64,000 bases of DNA from an uncultured Clostridia bacterium. Its GTDB lineage: Bacteria > Bacillota > Clostridia > Oscillospirales > Ruminococcaceae. Under the pieces are notes generated by a model. That model worked only from the letters and a program-made list of their open reading frames with translations. It searched no databases and was not told the DNA's origin. The position numbers and the translations under genes are program-made. The DNA is taken from contig CAOKWH010000001.1 in the NCBI GenBank assembly GCA_948473085.1, positions 1-64,000 of the forward strand, read 5' to 3'. Shown here piece by piece: positions 35,911 to 45,260 of this stretch (positions within the stretch are counted from its first letter, which is position 1; each line of letters starts with the position of its first letter).

Positions 35911-36957
35911 TTACCGACCAGTATCAGGGTTGGGCTTGCCAGTGTTGCCAGTGCTGGAAGAAGCAGGCTTGCTGCTCTCTTCCTTCTCGTCTGTAACAAC
36001 AGTCTCATCCAGCTCTACATCAGAGATAGCGTAAGCGCCCAGAGTTCTGGTCTTGAAGGTCCAGGCCTCGTAGTCCTCATCCCACTTCAGACCCTTGATT
36101 TCCTTAGCACCGTCAGCAGTTACTTCGTAGATGAAGGCATCCTCGTCAGCATAGATGTAAGCAACACCTGTCTTGTTGAAGGAAGGAGACTTCTCGAAGG
36201 TGATGAAGTCAATGTTGGCATAGTCGTACATATCGCCAAACTCAGCATTGAACTTGTTGTTATACTTCAAGTTCAGCTTGCCCTGGCCAGTTACATCAAC
36301 CTCAAATTCAAACAGGCTGCCGAAAGCCAGGGTTTCTTCACCCTCAACACCCTTGAAGTTTACAACCTCAACCTTAGCCCAATCTGCAACAGTATTGTAG
36401 GCTTCTTCATTGTAACCATACTCAGAACCAATATTCAGAGTGATATAATCCTTATCTGCAAAAGTATCCTTCAAATCGGAAGAATTCTTGTAAATAGAAA
36501 TGCTACCAGCCAGATCCGAAGTCTTTACAGCTGCTGCATCGGGCAGAACGAAAGTGATAGCGTATACATAGTCGTTAGTTACACCATCGTTAATCTTAAC
36601 CAGGTCAATAACAGGCTTCTCATCCAGCTTTCCAACCTTCCAGTCAGCCTTAACCTTGTAGCCCTTGATATCGTTCTTGTCTACAATATAAGTACCATCC
36701 TGATGATAAAGCGGAATAGCAACCTTGCTGCCGCCATTTTCTCTGCCAAAAGTAACAGGGCTACCAGCCTCTACAATGCCAGTTTCTGTTTCATTAGCAT
36801 CACCGAAACGGCCATTTCCATCTACATCGACATACAGGTTAGTAGTGCTATCTGTAGCCAAAATTACCTCGGCTGTTGCGGGACCAGCTGCAAATGCAAC
36901 TGTTGTCATTCCAGCAGTCATAACGGCAGCCAGAGTGAGCGCAAAAATCTTCTTCAT
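35911..36957 (-). CDS. Secreted protein with Ser/Pro/Gly-rich tail ending NPDTGR
   Basis: This 348-residue protein carries a signal peptide (MKKIFALTLAAVMTAGMTTVAFA, cleavage expected after AFA). A body rich in Asp, Glu, Lys, Tyr and aromatic beta-type segments follows, and then a linker (KEESSKPASSSTGNTGKPNPDTGR). No known domain was recognised. NPDTG resembles a sortase-type motif, but the hydrophobic helix and basic tail that should follow are missing and the stop codon sits at the tandem repeat. It is AT-richer and uses different codons from the neighbours. The start at 36957 follows TAGGAGGAAAAG; the 37029 start of the track adds a non-signal leader. The promoter contains a G9 run. Confidence 0.8.
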   Translation of the reverse strand: MKKIFALTLAAVMTAGMTTVAFAAGPATAEVILATDSTTNLYVDVDGNGRFGDANETETGIVEAGSPVTFGRENGGSKVAIPLYHQDGTYIVDKNDIKGYKVKADWKVGKLDEKPVIDLVKINDGVTNDYVYAITFVLPDAAAVKTSDLAGSISIYKNSSDLKDTFADKDYITLNIGSEYGYNEEAYNTVADWAKVEVVNFKGVEGEETLAFGSLFEFEVDVTGQGKLNLKYNNKFNAEFGDMYDYANIDFITFEKSPSFNKTGVAYIYADEDAFIYEVTADGAKEIKGLKWDEDYEAWTFKTRTLGAYAISDVELDETVVTDEKEESSKPASSSTGNTGKPNPDTGR

Positions 36958-37047
36958 TGTTTCTTTTCCTCCTAAAGTTTTTCTTTTACAGTTTTCCACT
37001 GTTTCCAGCAAGCCGGCGCTCTCCAACACCCCCTGCTGTTAAGAAAA

Positions 37048-37075
37048 AGTATACCCCCCCCCGGCATTTTGTCAA
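37048..37075 (-). promoter_or_regulatory. Promoter of the secreted protein with a G9 tract in the spacer
   Basis: On the minus strand TTGACA (37070-37075) and TATACT (37048-37053) are 16 bases apart, and nine of those 16 bases are one unbroken run of G (37054-37062 on the plus strand as C). Both hexamers are strong. Change of one base in the run would give the optimal 17-base spacing, so slippage could tune expression. Confidence 0.75.
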
Positions 37076-37217
37076 CCGGTTTTTGACGCTTTTTTGTAAT
37101 CTTTTTGTAATTTATTTATTTTTACCAACTTATTTTGGCCTTTTTTGTTATTTTTCTGTAAGATTTGTACGGTTTTATTCCCCTTTTGTTTTCCACCATT
37201 TCCAGTTTTTTAAGTGC

Positions 37218-37260
37218 AAAACGGCGGCCGGAACCGTTTTTACCCGTTTCCGACCGCCGC
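37218..37260 (-). terminator. Terminator of purL
   Basis: On the minus strand CGGCGG-T-CGGAA pairs with TTCCG-G-CCGCCG around a 15-base loop and is followed by TTTTGCA. It starts 22 bases after the purL stop codon. Confidence 0.75.
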
Positions 37261-37281
37261 AGCTGTTTTTATTCTGTAACC

Positions 37282-40200
37282 TTATTTAAAATACTTGACA
37301 GCACCCTTAAATATCGGCTGATACTTGTGGCCCTCAATATTTTTATAAATCCCCTCGCTAAACCGCTCAAAGTGGCACATCTTGCCAAACACCCGGCCAT
37401 CCGGGGAGGTGATGCCCTCCACCGCATAGTAGGAGCTGTTGGGGTTGTAATCCACCAGCATGCTGGGCTTGCCCGCCAAATCCACATACTGGGTGGCAAT
37501 CTGGCCGTTTTGCTCCAGCTGGCGGAACAGTTCCGGTGTGCAGACAAACCGGCCCTCGCCGTGGGAGAGGCCCACGGTGTACACACCGCCCAGCTCGCAC
37601 TCGGCCAGCCAGGGGGACTGGTTGGACACCACCTTGGTGCGCACTATTGTGGACTGATGCCGGCCAATCTTGTTAAAGGTCAGTGTGGGGTCGGTATCCT
37701 TGATGTCCACAATTTTGCCATAGGGCACCAGGCCCAGCTTAATCAGCGCCTGGAAGCCGTTGCAGATGCCGTTCATCAGGCCATCCCGCTGTTCCAGCAG
37801 TTCCATAATGGCCGCCGATACGGCAGGATTGCGGAAAAAGGCGGTCATAAACTTGCCGGAACCATCCGGTTCATCCCCCGCCGAAAAACCACCGGGAATG
37901 GAAACAATCTGGCTCTGCCCCACCATCCGGGCAAATTCCCGGGCCGAATACTCAATATCGGCGGCGCTGCGGTTCTGGATTACGAAAAATTCCGGAGCCG
38001 CACCCTCCATCTCAAACACCCGGGCCACATCATACTCGCAGTTGGTGCCGGGGAACACCGGGATAAGCACCCGGGGCTTGGCAAAGGACTGCCGGGCCAC
38101 AATGCGCTTGGCAGCCTCGTGGTAAATTTCCGGGGCCTGCTCGCCAGTATCCGGCAGGTGATAGGGATAGATGCTGTGCAGCTTCTTCTCCCACTCCTGC
38201 TGGATGGCAGCGCCGTCGATGTGCTCTCCCGCCAGAGTAATGGCAAAGTCGGCGGATGTGCGGCCCAGCAGCGCGCCCTCCGGCAGCTCCTCAGTGCATT
38301 CCAGCAGGATAGCGCCGTGCAGCGGGGCAAAGATACGCTGAATATCCACACCTTCCTCAAAGGCGAAGCCAATGGCATTGCCCAGGCCCATCTTGGTAAT
38401 GCCCTCGCAGATGCCGCCGGCTGTTACAGCCCAGCCGGAAACCGCCTTGCCCTCGGCAATCAGCCGATGGGCAGTTTCAAACACACAGCGCACACTGTCA
38501 AAGCAGGGTAGGCCGTTTTTATCTGTTTCGGGGGCAAGCAGATACACCGGGTGCCCAGCGGCCTTGAATTCGGTGGAGATAATCCGGTCGAGCTGCTGGG
38601 TGGAAACAGCAAAGGAGATGAGGGTGGGCGGAACATGCAGTTCCTCAAAGCTGCCGCTCATGGAGTCCTTGCCGCCAATGGCGCCAGCTCCCAGTTCCAG
38701 CTGTGCCCGCAGGGCGCCCAGCAGGGCGGCAAACGGCTTGCCCCAGCGGCTGCCATCCTGTCCTAATTTTTCAAAATACTCCTGGAACGAGAGCCAGCAG
38801 TGCCGATAGTCGGCACCGGCAGCCACCAGCTTGGCCATCGACTCTATCACGGCATACATGGCGCCGTGGTAGGGGCTTTGCTCGGACAGATAGGGGTCAA
38901 ACCCCCATGCCATCATGGAGCAGGTGGTGGTTTTTGCATCCAGCACCGGAATTTTTGCCGCCATAATCTGGCTGGGGGAAAGCTGGTACTTGCCGCCGAA
39001 GGGCAGCAGCACCGTGCCGCCGGTAACGGTGGAGTCAAAGCGCTGCACCAGCCCCTTCTGGGAGGCTACATTCAAATCGGCCACCCGCTCCATCCAGCGC
39101 TGGGTTACACTGCCATCGGCTGCCGGGCAGGGCTTCCACTCCGGAGCGGATACCCGGATGTCTATATGCTTCACTGCGCCGTTGGAGTTTAAAAAGTCCC
39201 GGGACAGATCCACAATGGTATTGCCGTTCCAGTGCATCACCAGCCGGTTTTTATCGGTTACAACCGCCACCGGTGTTGCAGAGAGGTTTTCCTTCTGGGC
39301 GGCGGCAATAAACTGCTCCACATCCCCGGGAGCCACAACCACTGCCATGCGCTCCTGGGATTCGCTGATGGCCAGCTCGGTGCCGTCCAGCCCCTCATAC
39401 TTCTTGGGCACCCGGTCCAGCTGAATATCCAGGCCGTCTGCCAGTTCGCCAATGGCCACCGAAACACCGCCGGCGCCAAAGTCGTTGCAGCGGCGAATCA
39501 GCCGGGTTACTTCCGGGTTTCTAAACAGCCGCTGGATTTTGCGCTCCTCCGGGGCGTTGCCCTTCTGCACCTCTGCCCCGCAGTTCTCCAGCGAGGCAGC
39601 TGTATGGGACTTGGAAGAACCGGTGGCGCCGCCGCAGCCATCCCGGCCGGTGGCGCCGCCCAGCAGGATAACCACATCCCCAGGCACAGGCACTTCCCGG
39701 ACAACGGCATCCGCTGGGGCCGCGCCCATAACAGCACCCACTTCCATCCGCTTGGCCACATAGCCGGGGTGGTAAAGCTCGGCCACATGGCCGGTGGCCA
39801 GGCCAATCTGGTTGCCGTAGGAGCTGTAGCCAGCAGCAGCCGTGGTGACAATCTTGCGCTGGGGCAGCTTGCCGGGCAGTGTTTCGGACGCCGGGGCCAG
39901 CGGATTGCCGGCACCGGTGAGGCGCATGGCCTGATAGACATAGCTCCGGCCGGAAAGCGGATCCCGGATGGCGCCGCCCAGGCAGGTGGCCGCCCCGCCG
40001 AATGGCTCAATCTCGGTGGGATGGTTGTGGGTCTCGTTTTTGAACATCAGCAGCCAATCCTCGGGGGTGCCGTCGTGGTCCACTGTAATTTTCACCGAGC
40101 AGGCATTAATCTCCTCCGACTCATCCAAATCGGTGAGGATGCCGCTGCGGCGCAGTTCCTTCGCGCCAATAGTGGCCAAATCCATCAAGGTAACCGGCTT

Positions 40201-40986
40201 GTCCCTGCCGGCATGGACCGTTTCCCGCAGCTCCAAATAGCGCTGGTACTCCTCCTGGATATAGTCGCAATCGATGGAAACAGTATCAATATGGGTGGCA
40301 AAGGTGGTGTGGCGGCAGTGATCGGACCAATAGGTATCAATCATCTTCACCTCAGTAATGGTGGGATCCCGGCGCTCGGTATCCCGGAAATAGGCCTGGC
40401 AGCACAGGGCGTCGTCCAGGTCCATTGCCAGCCCGTTTTCCCGGATAAACTGCTCTAACCCAGCCCGGTCCAGGGCGGTGAAGCCCGCTACAACCGGCAC
40501 CGTTTCAGGGATGGCATAGCGGGTTTCCAGCGTTTCGGGCAGCCCCAGGCCGGCTTCCCTGCTCTCCACCGGGTTGATGAGATAGGCCTTGATGCGCTCC
40601 AGCTCCTGGGCGCTCACCTGGCCTTCAATAATATACACCCGGGCATTTTGCACAGTTGGACGCTCCCCCTGGGTGGCAAGCTGGATACACTGGGCGCAGG
40701 AATCGGCCCGCTGGTCGAACTGGCCGGGCAGGTACTCAATGGCAAAGATATGGCCCTCTGTTTCGGGCAGCTGGTCATAGGTGATATCCACCGGAGGCTC
40801 GGAAAAGATGGTGTCCCGGGCCTGGCCAAACGCCTCCCGGGAGATGCCCTCCACATCATAGCGGTTGAGCAGGCGCACCTTCTGGATGGTGTTCAGCCCC
40901 AAATCGCTTTTGAGAGAAGCAAGCACCCCGGCGGCCTCCACTGCAAAGGCCTCCTTTTTTTCCACATAGATTCTGTAAACAGACAT
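37282..40986 (-). CDS. purL: Phosphoribosylformylglycinamidine synthase, single-chain
   Basis: This enzyme converts FGAR to FGAM in purine synthesis using glutamine and ATP. The chain of about 1234 residues joins the PurS-like N-terminus, the two PurM-like halves (DTYWSDHCRHTTFATHIDT, FKNETHNHPTEIEPFGGAATCLGG, GAIGGKDSMSGSFEEL) and a C-terminal class I glutaminase (PRVLIPVFPGTNCEYDVARVFE ... SIPGGFSAGDEPDGSGKF ... LMNGICNGFQALIKLGL, with Cys in GICNGFQ). It is the large form used by many Clostridia instead of separate purS, purQ and purL. The ATG at 40986 follows AAGGAG and is preferred to the GTG at 40992. No purine riboswitch is seen in the 69-base gap upstream. Confidence 0.97.
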   Translation of the reverse strand: MSVYRIYVEKKEAFAVEAAGVLASLKSDLGLNTIQKVRLLNRYDVEGISREAFGQARDTIFSEPPVDITYDQLPETEGHIFAIEYLPGQFDQRADSCAQCIQLATQGERPTVQNARVYIIEGQVSAQELERIKAYLINPVESREAGLGLPETLETRYAIPETVPVVAGFTALDRAGLEQFIRENGLAMDLDDALCCQAYFRDTERRDPTITEVKMIDTYWSDHCRHTTFATHIDTVSIDCDYIQEEYQRYLELRETVHAGRDKPVTLMDLATIGAKELRRSGILTDLDESEEINACSVKITVDHDGTPEDWLLMFKNETHNHPTEIEPFGGAATCLGGAIRDPLSGRSYVYQAMRLTGAGNPLAPASETLPGKLPQRKIVTTAAAGYSSYGNQIGLATGHVAELYHPGYVAKRMEVGAVMGAAPADAVVREVPVPGDVVILLGGATGRDGCGGATGSSKSHTAASLENCGAEVQKGNAPEERKIQRLFRNPEVTRLIRRCNDFGAGGVSVAIGELADGLDIQLDRVPKKYEGLDGTELAISESQERMAVVVAPGDVEQFIAAAQKENLSATPVAVVTDKNRLVMHWNGNTIVDLSRDFLNSNGAVKHIDIRVSAPEWKPCPAADGSVTQRWMERVADLNVASQKGLVQRFDSTVTGGTVLLPFGGKYQLSPSQIMAAKIPVLDAKTTTCSMMAWGFDPYLSEQSPYHGAMYAVIESMAKLVAAGADYRHCWLSFQEYFEKLGQDGSRWGKPFAALLGALRAQLELGAGAIGGKDSMSGSFEELHVPPTLISFAVSTQQLDRIISTEFKAAGHPVYLLAPETDKNGLPCFDSVRCVFETAHRLIAEGKAVSGWAVTAGGICEGITKMGLGNAIGFAFEEGVDIQRIFAPLHGAILLECTEELPEGALLGRTSADFAITLAGEHIDGAAIQQEWEKKLHSIYPYHLPDTGEQAPEIYHEAAKRIVARQSFAKPRVLIPVFPGTNCEYDVARVFEMEGAAPEFFVIQNRSAADIEYSAREFARMVGQSQIVSIPGGFSAGDEPDGSGKFMTAFFRNPAVSAAIMELLEQRDGLMNGICNGFQALIKLGLVPYGKIVDIKDTDPTLTFNKIGRHQSTIVRTKVVSNQSPWLAECELGGVYTVGLSHGEGRFVCTPELFRQLEQNGQIATQYVDLAGKPSMLVDYNPNSSYYAVEGITSPDGRVFGKMCHFERFSEGIYKNIEGHKYQPIFKGAVKYFK

Positions 40987-41054
40987 ATGCACAACTCCTT
41001 AAACTTCTGCCGCTGGGCGGCGTGTCCGGCCCCTGTCAGGAGCCACCTGTTGGT

Positions 41055-42347
41055 TTATTCTATCTCCACACCGGTGCACCCCTGGGGGCCGGTGTCGATC
41101 AGCTGGATGGTGAGAATCTCCCCCCGGCGGTCGGCTGTGGAGGGGATTTGCACAAAGGTATAATTGGGGGTGTAACCCTGGATATAATCCGGGTGCTGCT
41201 TCTTTTCAATCAGCACCTGCTGCACAGTGCCCACCTGCGCCTGGCAAAAGGCCCTGGCCCCCGTCTCGGCCGCCTGGGCCAGCCGGGCTGCCCGGCGGCG
41301 GCGCTCCTCCATTGGCACCTGGCCCTGCAGGGTAGCAGCAGCGGTGCCGGGGCGCTGGGAATAGGGGAACACATGCACTGCCGCAAAGCCCATCTCCTCC
41401 ACAAAGGCCAGCGTCTGCAAAAACTCGGCCTCTGTTTCCCCAGGGAACCCTGTAATCACATCGGTGGTGATGGCACAGCCGGGAAATGCCGCCCGCAGCT
41501 TTTGCACAATCTCCCGGTAGCGGGCAGCGGTATAGTGGCGGTTCATCCGGGCCAAGGTGGCGTCACTGCCGCTCTGCAGCGACAGATGGAACTGCCCGCA
41601 GAGCTCCTTAACCTTCGCCAGCCGGGCAATATCCCCATCCGAGAGCAGCTCCGGCTCCAATGAGCCGATGCGCACCCGGCAGATCCCCGGAACAGCCGCC
41701 GCTGCCTCCACGGCATCGGGCAGCCGCAGCCCCTGTTCCCGGCCGTACAGCGAAAGGTTGATTCCGGTGAGCACCACCTCCCGGTAACCGGCAGCTGACA
41801 AATCCAGCAGCTCGGCAGTGAGGTCGGCCAACGCCTTGGAACGCAGCGGCCCCCGGGCCAGAGGGATAACACAGTAGGCACAAAATTGGGTACAGCCGTC
41901 CTGAATTTTTAAAAAAGCCCGGGTGTGGCCCGCCTCCCCCAAGGCAGCCAGCCGCTCAAAGGATTCCACCGGCTGATGGGGCGCCACCTCCACAATGCGC
42001 CGGCGTTCCCGAAGGAACCGCTCCACCTGCTGCACAATCTGGCCGCGCCCCTTGTTGCCCAGCACAATATCGGCCTCGGGCAATTCCCCCGCTATTTCGG
42101 GGTGGGTTTGGGGCAGGCAGCCGGAAAGCACCACCACCCCGGCGGGATTCTGCCGGCGGAACCGCCGCACTGCCTGCCGGGTTTTTTTATCTCCCGCCGC
42201 CGTAACCGTGCAGGAATTGACAATGCAAATATCCGCCGGTTCCTCCGGGGGCACCACCTGGTACCCCTGCCGGGCGAACAGGCTGGCCATTGCCTGGGAT
42301 TCGTACCGATTCACTTTGCAGCCCAGTGTATAAAAGGCAACCTTCAT
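41055..42347 (-). CDS. mtaB: tRNA t6A37 methylthiotransferase MtaB
   Basis: MtaB turns t6A at position 37 of lysine tRNA into ms2t6A, using two iron-sulphur clusters and SAM. The 430 residues begin KVAFYTLGCKVNRYESQAMASLFARQGY, with the first UPF0004-domain cysteine in TLGCKVN. The radical SAM site is QDGCTQFCAYCVIPLARGP, and a C-terminal TRAM domain follows (GTVQQVLIEKKQHPDYIQGYTPNYTFVQI). The track starts at 42497 inside the upstream region; the ATG at 42347 follows GGGCGGTG and matches the family start. It shares the t6A pathway with the Sua5 gene at 8102. Confidence 0.95.
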   Translation of the reverse strand: MKVAFYTLGCKVNRYESQAMASLFARQGYQVVPPEEPADICIVNSCTVTAAGDKKTRQAVRRFRRQNPAGVVVLSGCLPQTHPEIAGELPEADIVLGNKGRGQIVQQVERFLRERRRIVEVAPHQPVESFERLAALGEAGHTRAFLKIQDGCTQFCAYCVIPLARGPLRSKALADLTAELLDLSAAGYREVVLTGINLSLYGREQGLRLPDAVEAAAAVPGICRVRIGSLEPELLSDGDIARLAKVKELCGQFHLSLQSGSDATLARMNRHYTAARYREIVQKLRAAFPGCAITTDVITGFPGETEAEFLQTLAFVEEMGFAAVHVFPYSQRPGTAAATLQGQVPMEERRRRAARLAQAAETGARAFCQAQVGTVQQVLIEKKQHPDYIQGYTPNYTFVQIPSTADRRGEILTIQLIDTGPQGCTGVEIE

Positions 42348-42414
42348 TTTGCACCGCCCCAAAAAGTTTATTCCATAAAAACCGGAAGGCAGAGCCAGTT
42401 CTGCCTTTCTTTTG

Positions 42415-42443
42415 ATTATAATAAATTTATCGACAGAATACAA
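42415..42443 (-). promoter_or_regulatory. Promoter of mtaB
   Basis: On the minus strand TTGTAT (42438-42443) and TATAAT (42415-42420) are 17 bases apart. Transcription should start near 42408, about 60 bases before the ATG at 42347, which also supports that start. Confidence 0.7.
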
Positions 42444-42597
42444 CGCTACTTTGGCCTGTTGGCCAATTTTCCTGCCGGTTTGGTGACTTCTGCACACAAA
42501 GCCGGATTTTATCCGCCGCTTTTAAGCTATTTGGCTGCTTTGCTGCATAGACATGTACCAGAAAATAAAAATCAGCTCATAAAAAGGAGTGCCAAAC

Positions 42598-43764
42598 ATG
42601 AAAAAATTTCTTACCCCCCTGCTCCGGCCTCTCCTGTGCGGCCTGCTGGCCGCTGCAATCCCCGCCGGCCTGCTCACACCCGCCTGGGCCGACAGCGCCG
42701 CCCTGGATTGCAGCTCCGCCATCCTGATAGAAGCAGACAGCGGTCAGGTGTTGTTTGAATACAACGCCGATGACCGCCACGCCCCAGCCTCCATTACCAA
42801 AATTATGACCATGCTGCTGGTGATGGAGGAGCTGGAAAACGGCAGCCTTGCCCTGCAAGACAAGGTGACAACCTCCAGCCATGCCTCCTCGATGGGGGGC
42901 AGCCAGATTTGGCTGGAACCCTATGAGCAGATGACTGTGGATGAGATGCTGCGGGCCACTGCCATTGGTTCGGCCAATGATGCCGCTGTGGCCCTGGCGG
43001 AACACATCGGCGGCACCGAGGATGCCTTTGTGGCCCGGATGAACGCCCGGGCCTCGGAACTGGGGATGGATGGCACCCACTTTGTCAACGCCTGCGGCCT
43101 GGATGAATCCGGCCACTACACCACCGCCCGGGATATTGCCACCATGTCTGCCGAGCTGCTGCGGCATAGGCAGGTTACCAACTACACCTCAGTCTGGCAG
43201 GACAGCCTGCGCGGCGGCGAAACCGAACTGGTGAACACCAACCGCCTGGTGCGGTTTTATGACGGCTGCAACGGCCTGAAAACCGGCACCACCGACGATG
43301 CCGGATACTGTGTGGCGGCCTCGGCTGAAAAGGACGGCATGACCCTGATTGCTGTAATACTGGGCGCCCGGGACAGCGACACCCGCTTTGCCAGCGCTAA
43401 GTCGCTGCTGGACTATGGGTTTTCCGCTTACTGCCGTATTCCCGCCCCGGACATCAGCGAAGAGCTGAGCAGCATCCCGGTGCGCCACGGCGTGCAGCCT
43501 TTTATCACCCCCATAGCCGACGCCCCGGAGGGCATTGTCATCGAAAAAGCCAAGCGCAACCAGCTCCTGCCGCAAATCGAACCGCTGCCAGAGGTGGAGG
43601 CCCCGGTGGCCCAGGGGCAGGGTTTGGGACGGGTGCAGCTACTGGTGGATGGCCAGTGCGTTGCCGAATATCCTATTGTAGCGCCTGACACAGTGGAACG
43701 CATGGACCTGTCCACGGCATTTTGCCGGCTGTTTGCTTCGCTATGCAATGGTAATGTAAAGTAA
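42598..43764 (+). CDS. Secreted D-alanyl-D-alanine carboxypeptidase, DacF-like (1)
   Basis: This penicillin-binding serine peptidase removes the terminal D-alanine from peptidoglycan stems. The protein of about 388 residues has a signal peptide (residues 1-31, ending PAWA). The active-site tetrad SITK is at residues 65-68 (HAPASITKIMTMLLVMEEL), the second motif reads SAN in AIGSANDAAVAL, and the third is KTGT in GLKTGTTDDAGYCVAA. The C-terminal PBP5-like beta domain follows, without an obvious membrane anchor. The ATG at 42598 follows AAAGGAG; the GTG at 42589 is less likely. A second, longer paralogue is at 46651. Confidence 0.93.
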   Translation: MKKFLTPLLRPLLCGLLAAAIPAGLLTPAWADSAALDCSSAILIEADSGQVLFEYNADDRHAPASITKIMTMLLVMEELENGSLALQDKVTTSSHASSMGGSQIWLEPYEQMTVDEMLRATAIGSANDAAVALAEHIGGTEDAFVARMNARASELGMDGTHFVNACGLDESGHYTTARDIATMSAELLRHRQVTNYTSVWQDSLRGGETELVNTNRLVRFYDGCNGLKTGTTDDAGYCVAASAEKDGMTLIAVILGARDSDTRFASAKSLLDYGFSAYCRIPAPDISEELSSIPVRHGVQPFITPIADAPEGIVIEKAKRNQLLPQIEPLPEVEAPVAQGQGLGRVQLLVDGQCVAEYPIVAPDTVERMDLSTAFCRLFASLCNGNVK

Positions 43765-43819
43765 TTGCACAATAATTTGTGAAAAACTGATAAATTGGTT
43801 CAATTGTTAAAAGTAGAAC

Positions 43820-43848
43820 TTGAAAAACCCCACAATATAGGGTAATAT
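43820..43848 (+). promoter_or_regulatory. Promoter of pgi
   Basis: TTGAAA (43820-43825) and TAATAT (43843-43848) are 17 bases apart, giving a leader of about 60 bases that contains the palindrome ATCGGCCGAT. Confidence 0.6.
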
Positions 43849-43916
43849 TGTATTAAACCATCGGCCGATAGGGCAGTTTGGCCTTTGGCGGATGGCAGGA
43901 TAAAAGGAGTTAAAAA

Positions 43917-45200
43917 ATGTCTTTGGTTTTAAATGAAACTTTTCTGGAAGGGTTTGTAAGCCAGGAGGAGATTGCCTCCTATGCCCAGAGGCTGACGGCA
44001 GCTCATCGGCAGCTGTATGCACCGGACGGGCAACCCAAAGGCTGGCTGGCCCTTCCCACCGAAACACCGGAGGCGTTGCTTTGCCAAATTGAGGCGGCGG
44101 CGGAAAAGATACAAAAAACCTCAGATCTGCTGTTGGTTATTGGTATTGGCGGCTCCTACCTGGGCGCCCGGGCGGCACTGGATTTTCTTCCTAAAAAGCG
44201 GGGATGCCAGGTGCTGTTTATTGGCAACGACATCAGCGCCAGCCACCTGGAGGAGGTACTGGCAGAGTGTTCCGGGCGGGAGTTTTCACTCAATGTAATT
44301 TCCAAATCCGGTTCCACCACCGAGCCGGCCATTGCTTTTCGCATCCTCTATCGCGCGTTGCAGGAGCGCTATGGCGGGCAGGCTCCCCAGCGGGTGTACT
44401 GCACCACCGACCCTGCCGACGGCATTCTGCGCCGCATGTGCGAGGAGGAGGGCTTCATCCGGTTTGAAATTCCCAAGGATGTGGGCGGGCGCTACTCGGT
44501 GCTGACCCCGGTGGGGCTGCTGCCCATTGCGGCGGCAGGGCACAATATCCGCCAGCTTCTTGCCGGGGCAATCAGCGCAGCAAAGGATTGCCGGGGAAAT
44601 ACGCCTGCTAATCCAGCCTACCGGTATGCCGTTCTCAAGGATATTTTGTACCAAAAAGGGAAACAGGTGGAGCTGTTCGCCGCATACGAGCCCTTTGCCG
44701 CAACATTGCTCCAGTGGCTTATCCAGCTATATGGCGAGAGCTGCGGCAAGGATGGAAAGGGGCTTTTCCCCACAGCGGCGCTGTTTTCCACCGACCTGCA
44801 TTCGTTGGGCCAGTACATCCAGGAGGGCAGGCGGCTGCTCTGTGAAACGGTGCTCTGTTTACAGGAGGACAGCAGCCCCTTAACTGTGCCGGCCCTGGGC
44901 AGCAACCATGATGGCCTGCTCTATCTGGAGGGCAAACGCCTGGCCGACATTAACAGGACCGCCATGCTGGCAACGGCAGAGGCACACCATGCCGGCGGAA
45001 CCCCCACCATCCTGCTTATGGCGGGCCGCCGGGAGGAGCGGACCCTGGGGGAACTCTTTTACTTCTTTGAGGTAAGCTGCGCCATATCCGGCTATCTGCT
45101 GGGCATCAACCCCTTTGACCAGCCGGGCGTGGAGCAGTACAAAACAAACATGTTCCGTCTGTTGGGCAAGCCGGGGTATACCAATACACCAGAAAATTAA
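43917..45200 (+). CDS. pgi: Glucose-6-phosphate isomerase
   Basis: This glycolytic enzyme interconverts glucose 6-phosphate and fructose 6-phosphate. The 427 residues are slightly shorter than the Bacillus form. Family motifs are IGIGGSYLGARAALDFL near residue 80, VISKSGSTTEPAIAFRIL near 127, the GRYSVLTPVGLLPIAAAG region near 190, and GINPFDQPGVEQYK near the end with its catalytic Lys. AAAAGGAGT precedes the ATG. It stands alone with its own promoter. Confidence 0.97.
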   Translation: MSLVLNETFLEGFVSQEEIASYAQRLTAAHRQLYAPDGQPKGWLALPTETPEALLCQIEAAAEKIQKTSDLLLVIGIGGSYLGARAALDFLPKKRGCQVLFIGNDISASHLEEVLAECSGREFSLNVISKSGSTTEPAIAFRILYRALQERYGGQAPQRVYCTTDPADGILRRMCEEEGFIRFEIPKDVGGRYSVLTPVGLLPIAAAGHNIRQLLAGAISAAKDCRGNTPANPAYRYAVLKDILYQKGKQVELFAAYEPFAATLLQWLIQLYGESCGKDGKGLFPTAALFSTDLHSLGQYIQEGRRLLCETVLCLQEDSSPLTVPALGSNHDGLLYLEGKRLADINRTAMLATAEAHHAGGTPTILLMAGRREERTLGELFYFFEVSCAISGYLLGINPFDQPGVEQYKTNMFRLLGKPGYTNTPEN

Positions 45201-45260
45201 GGTTGTAATCGCTGTTTTATACAGAGGATATACAAATGACAGTGACAGGGAGGAATTATT

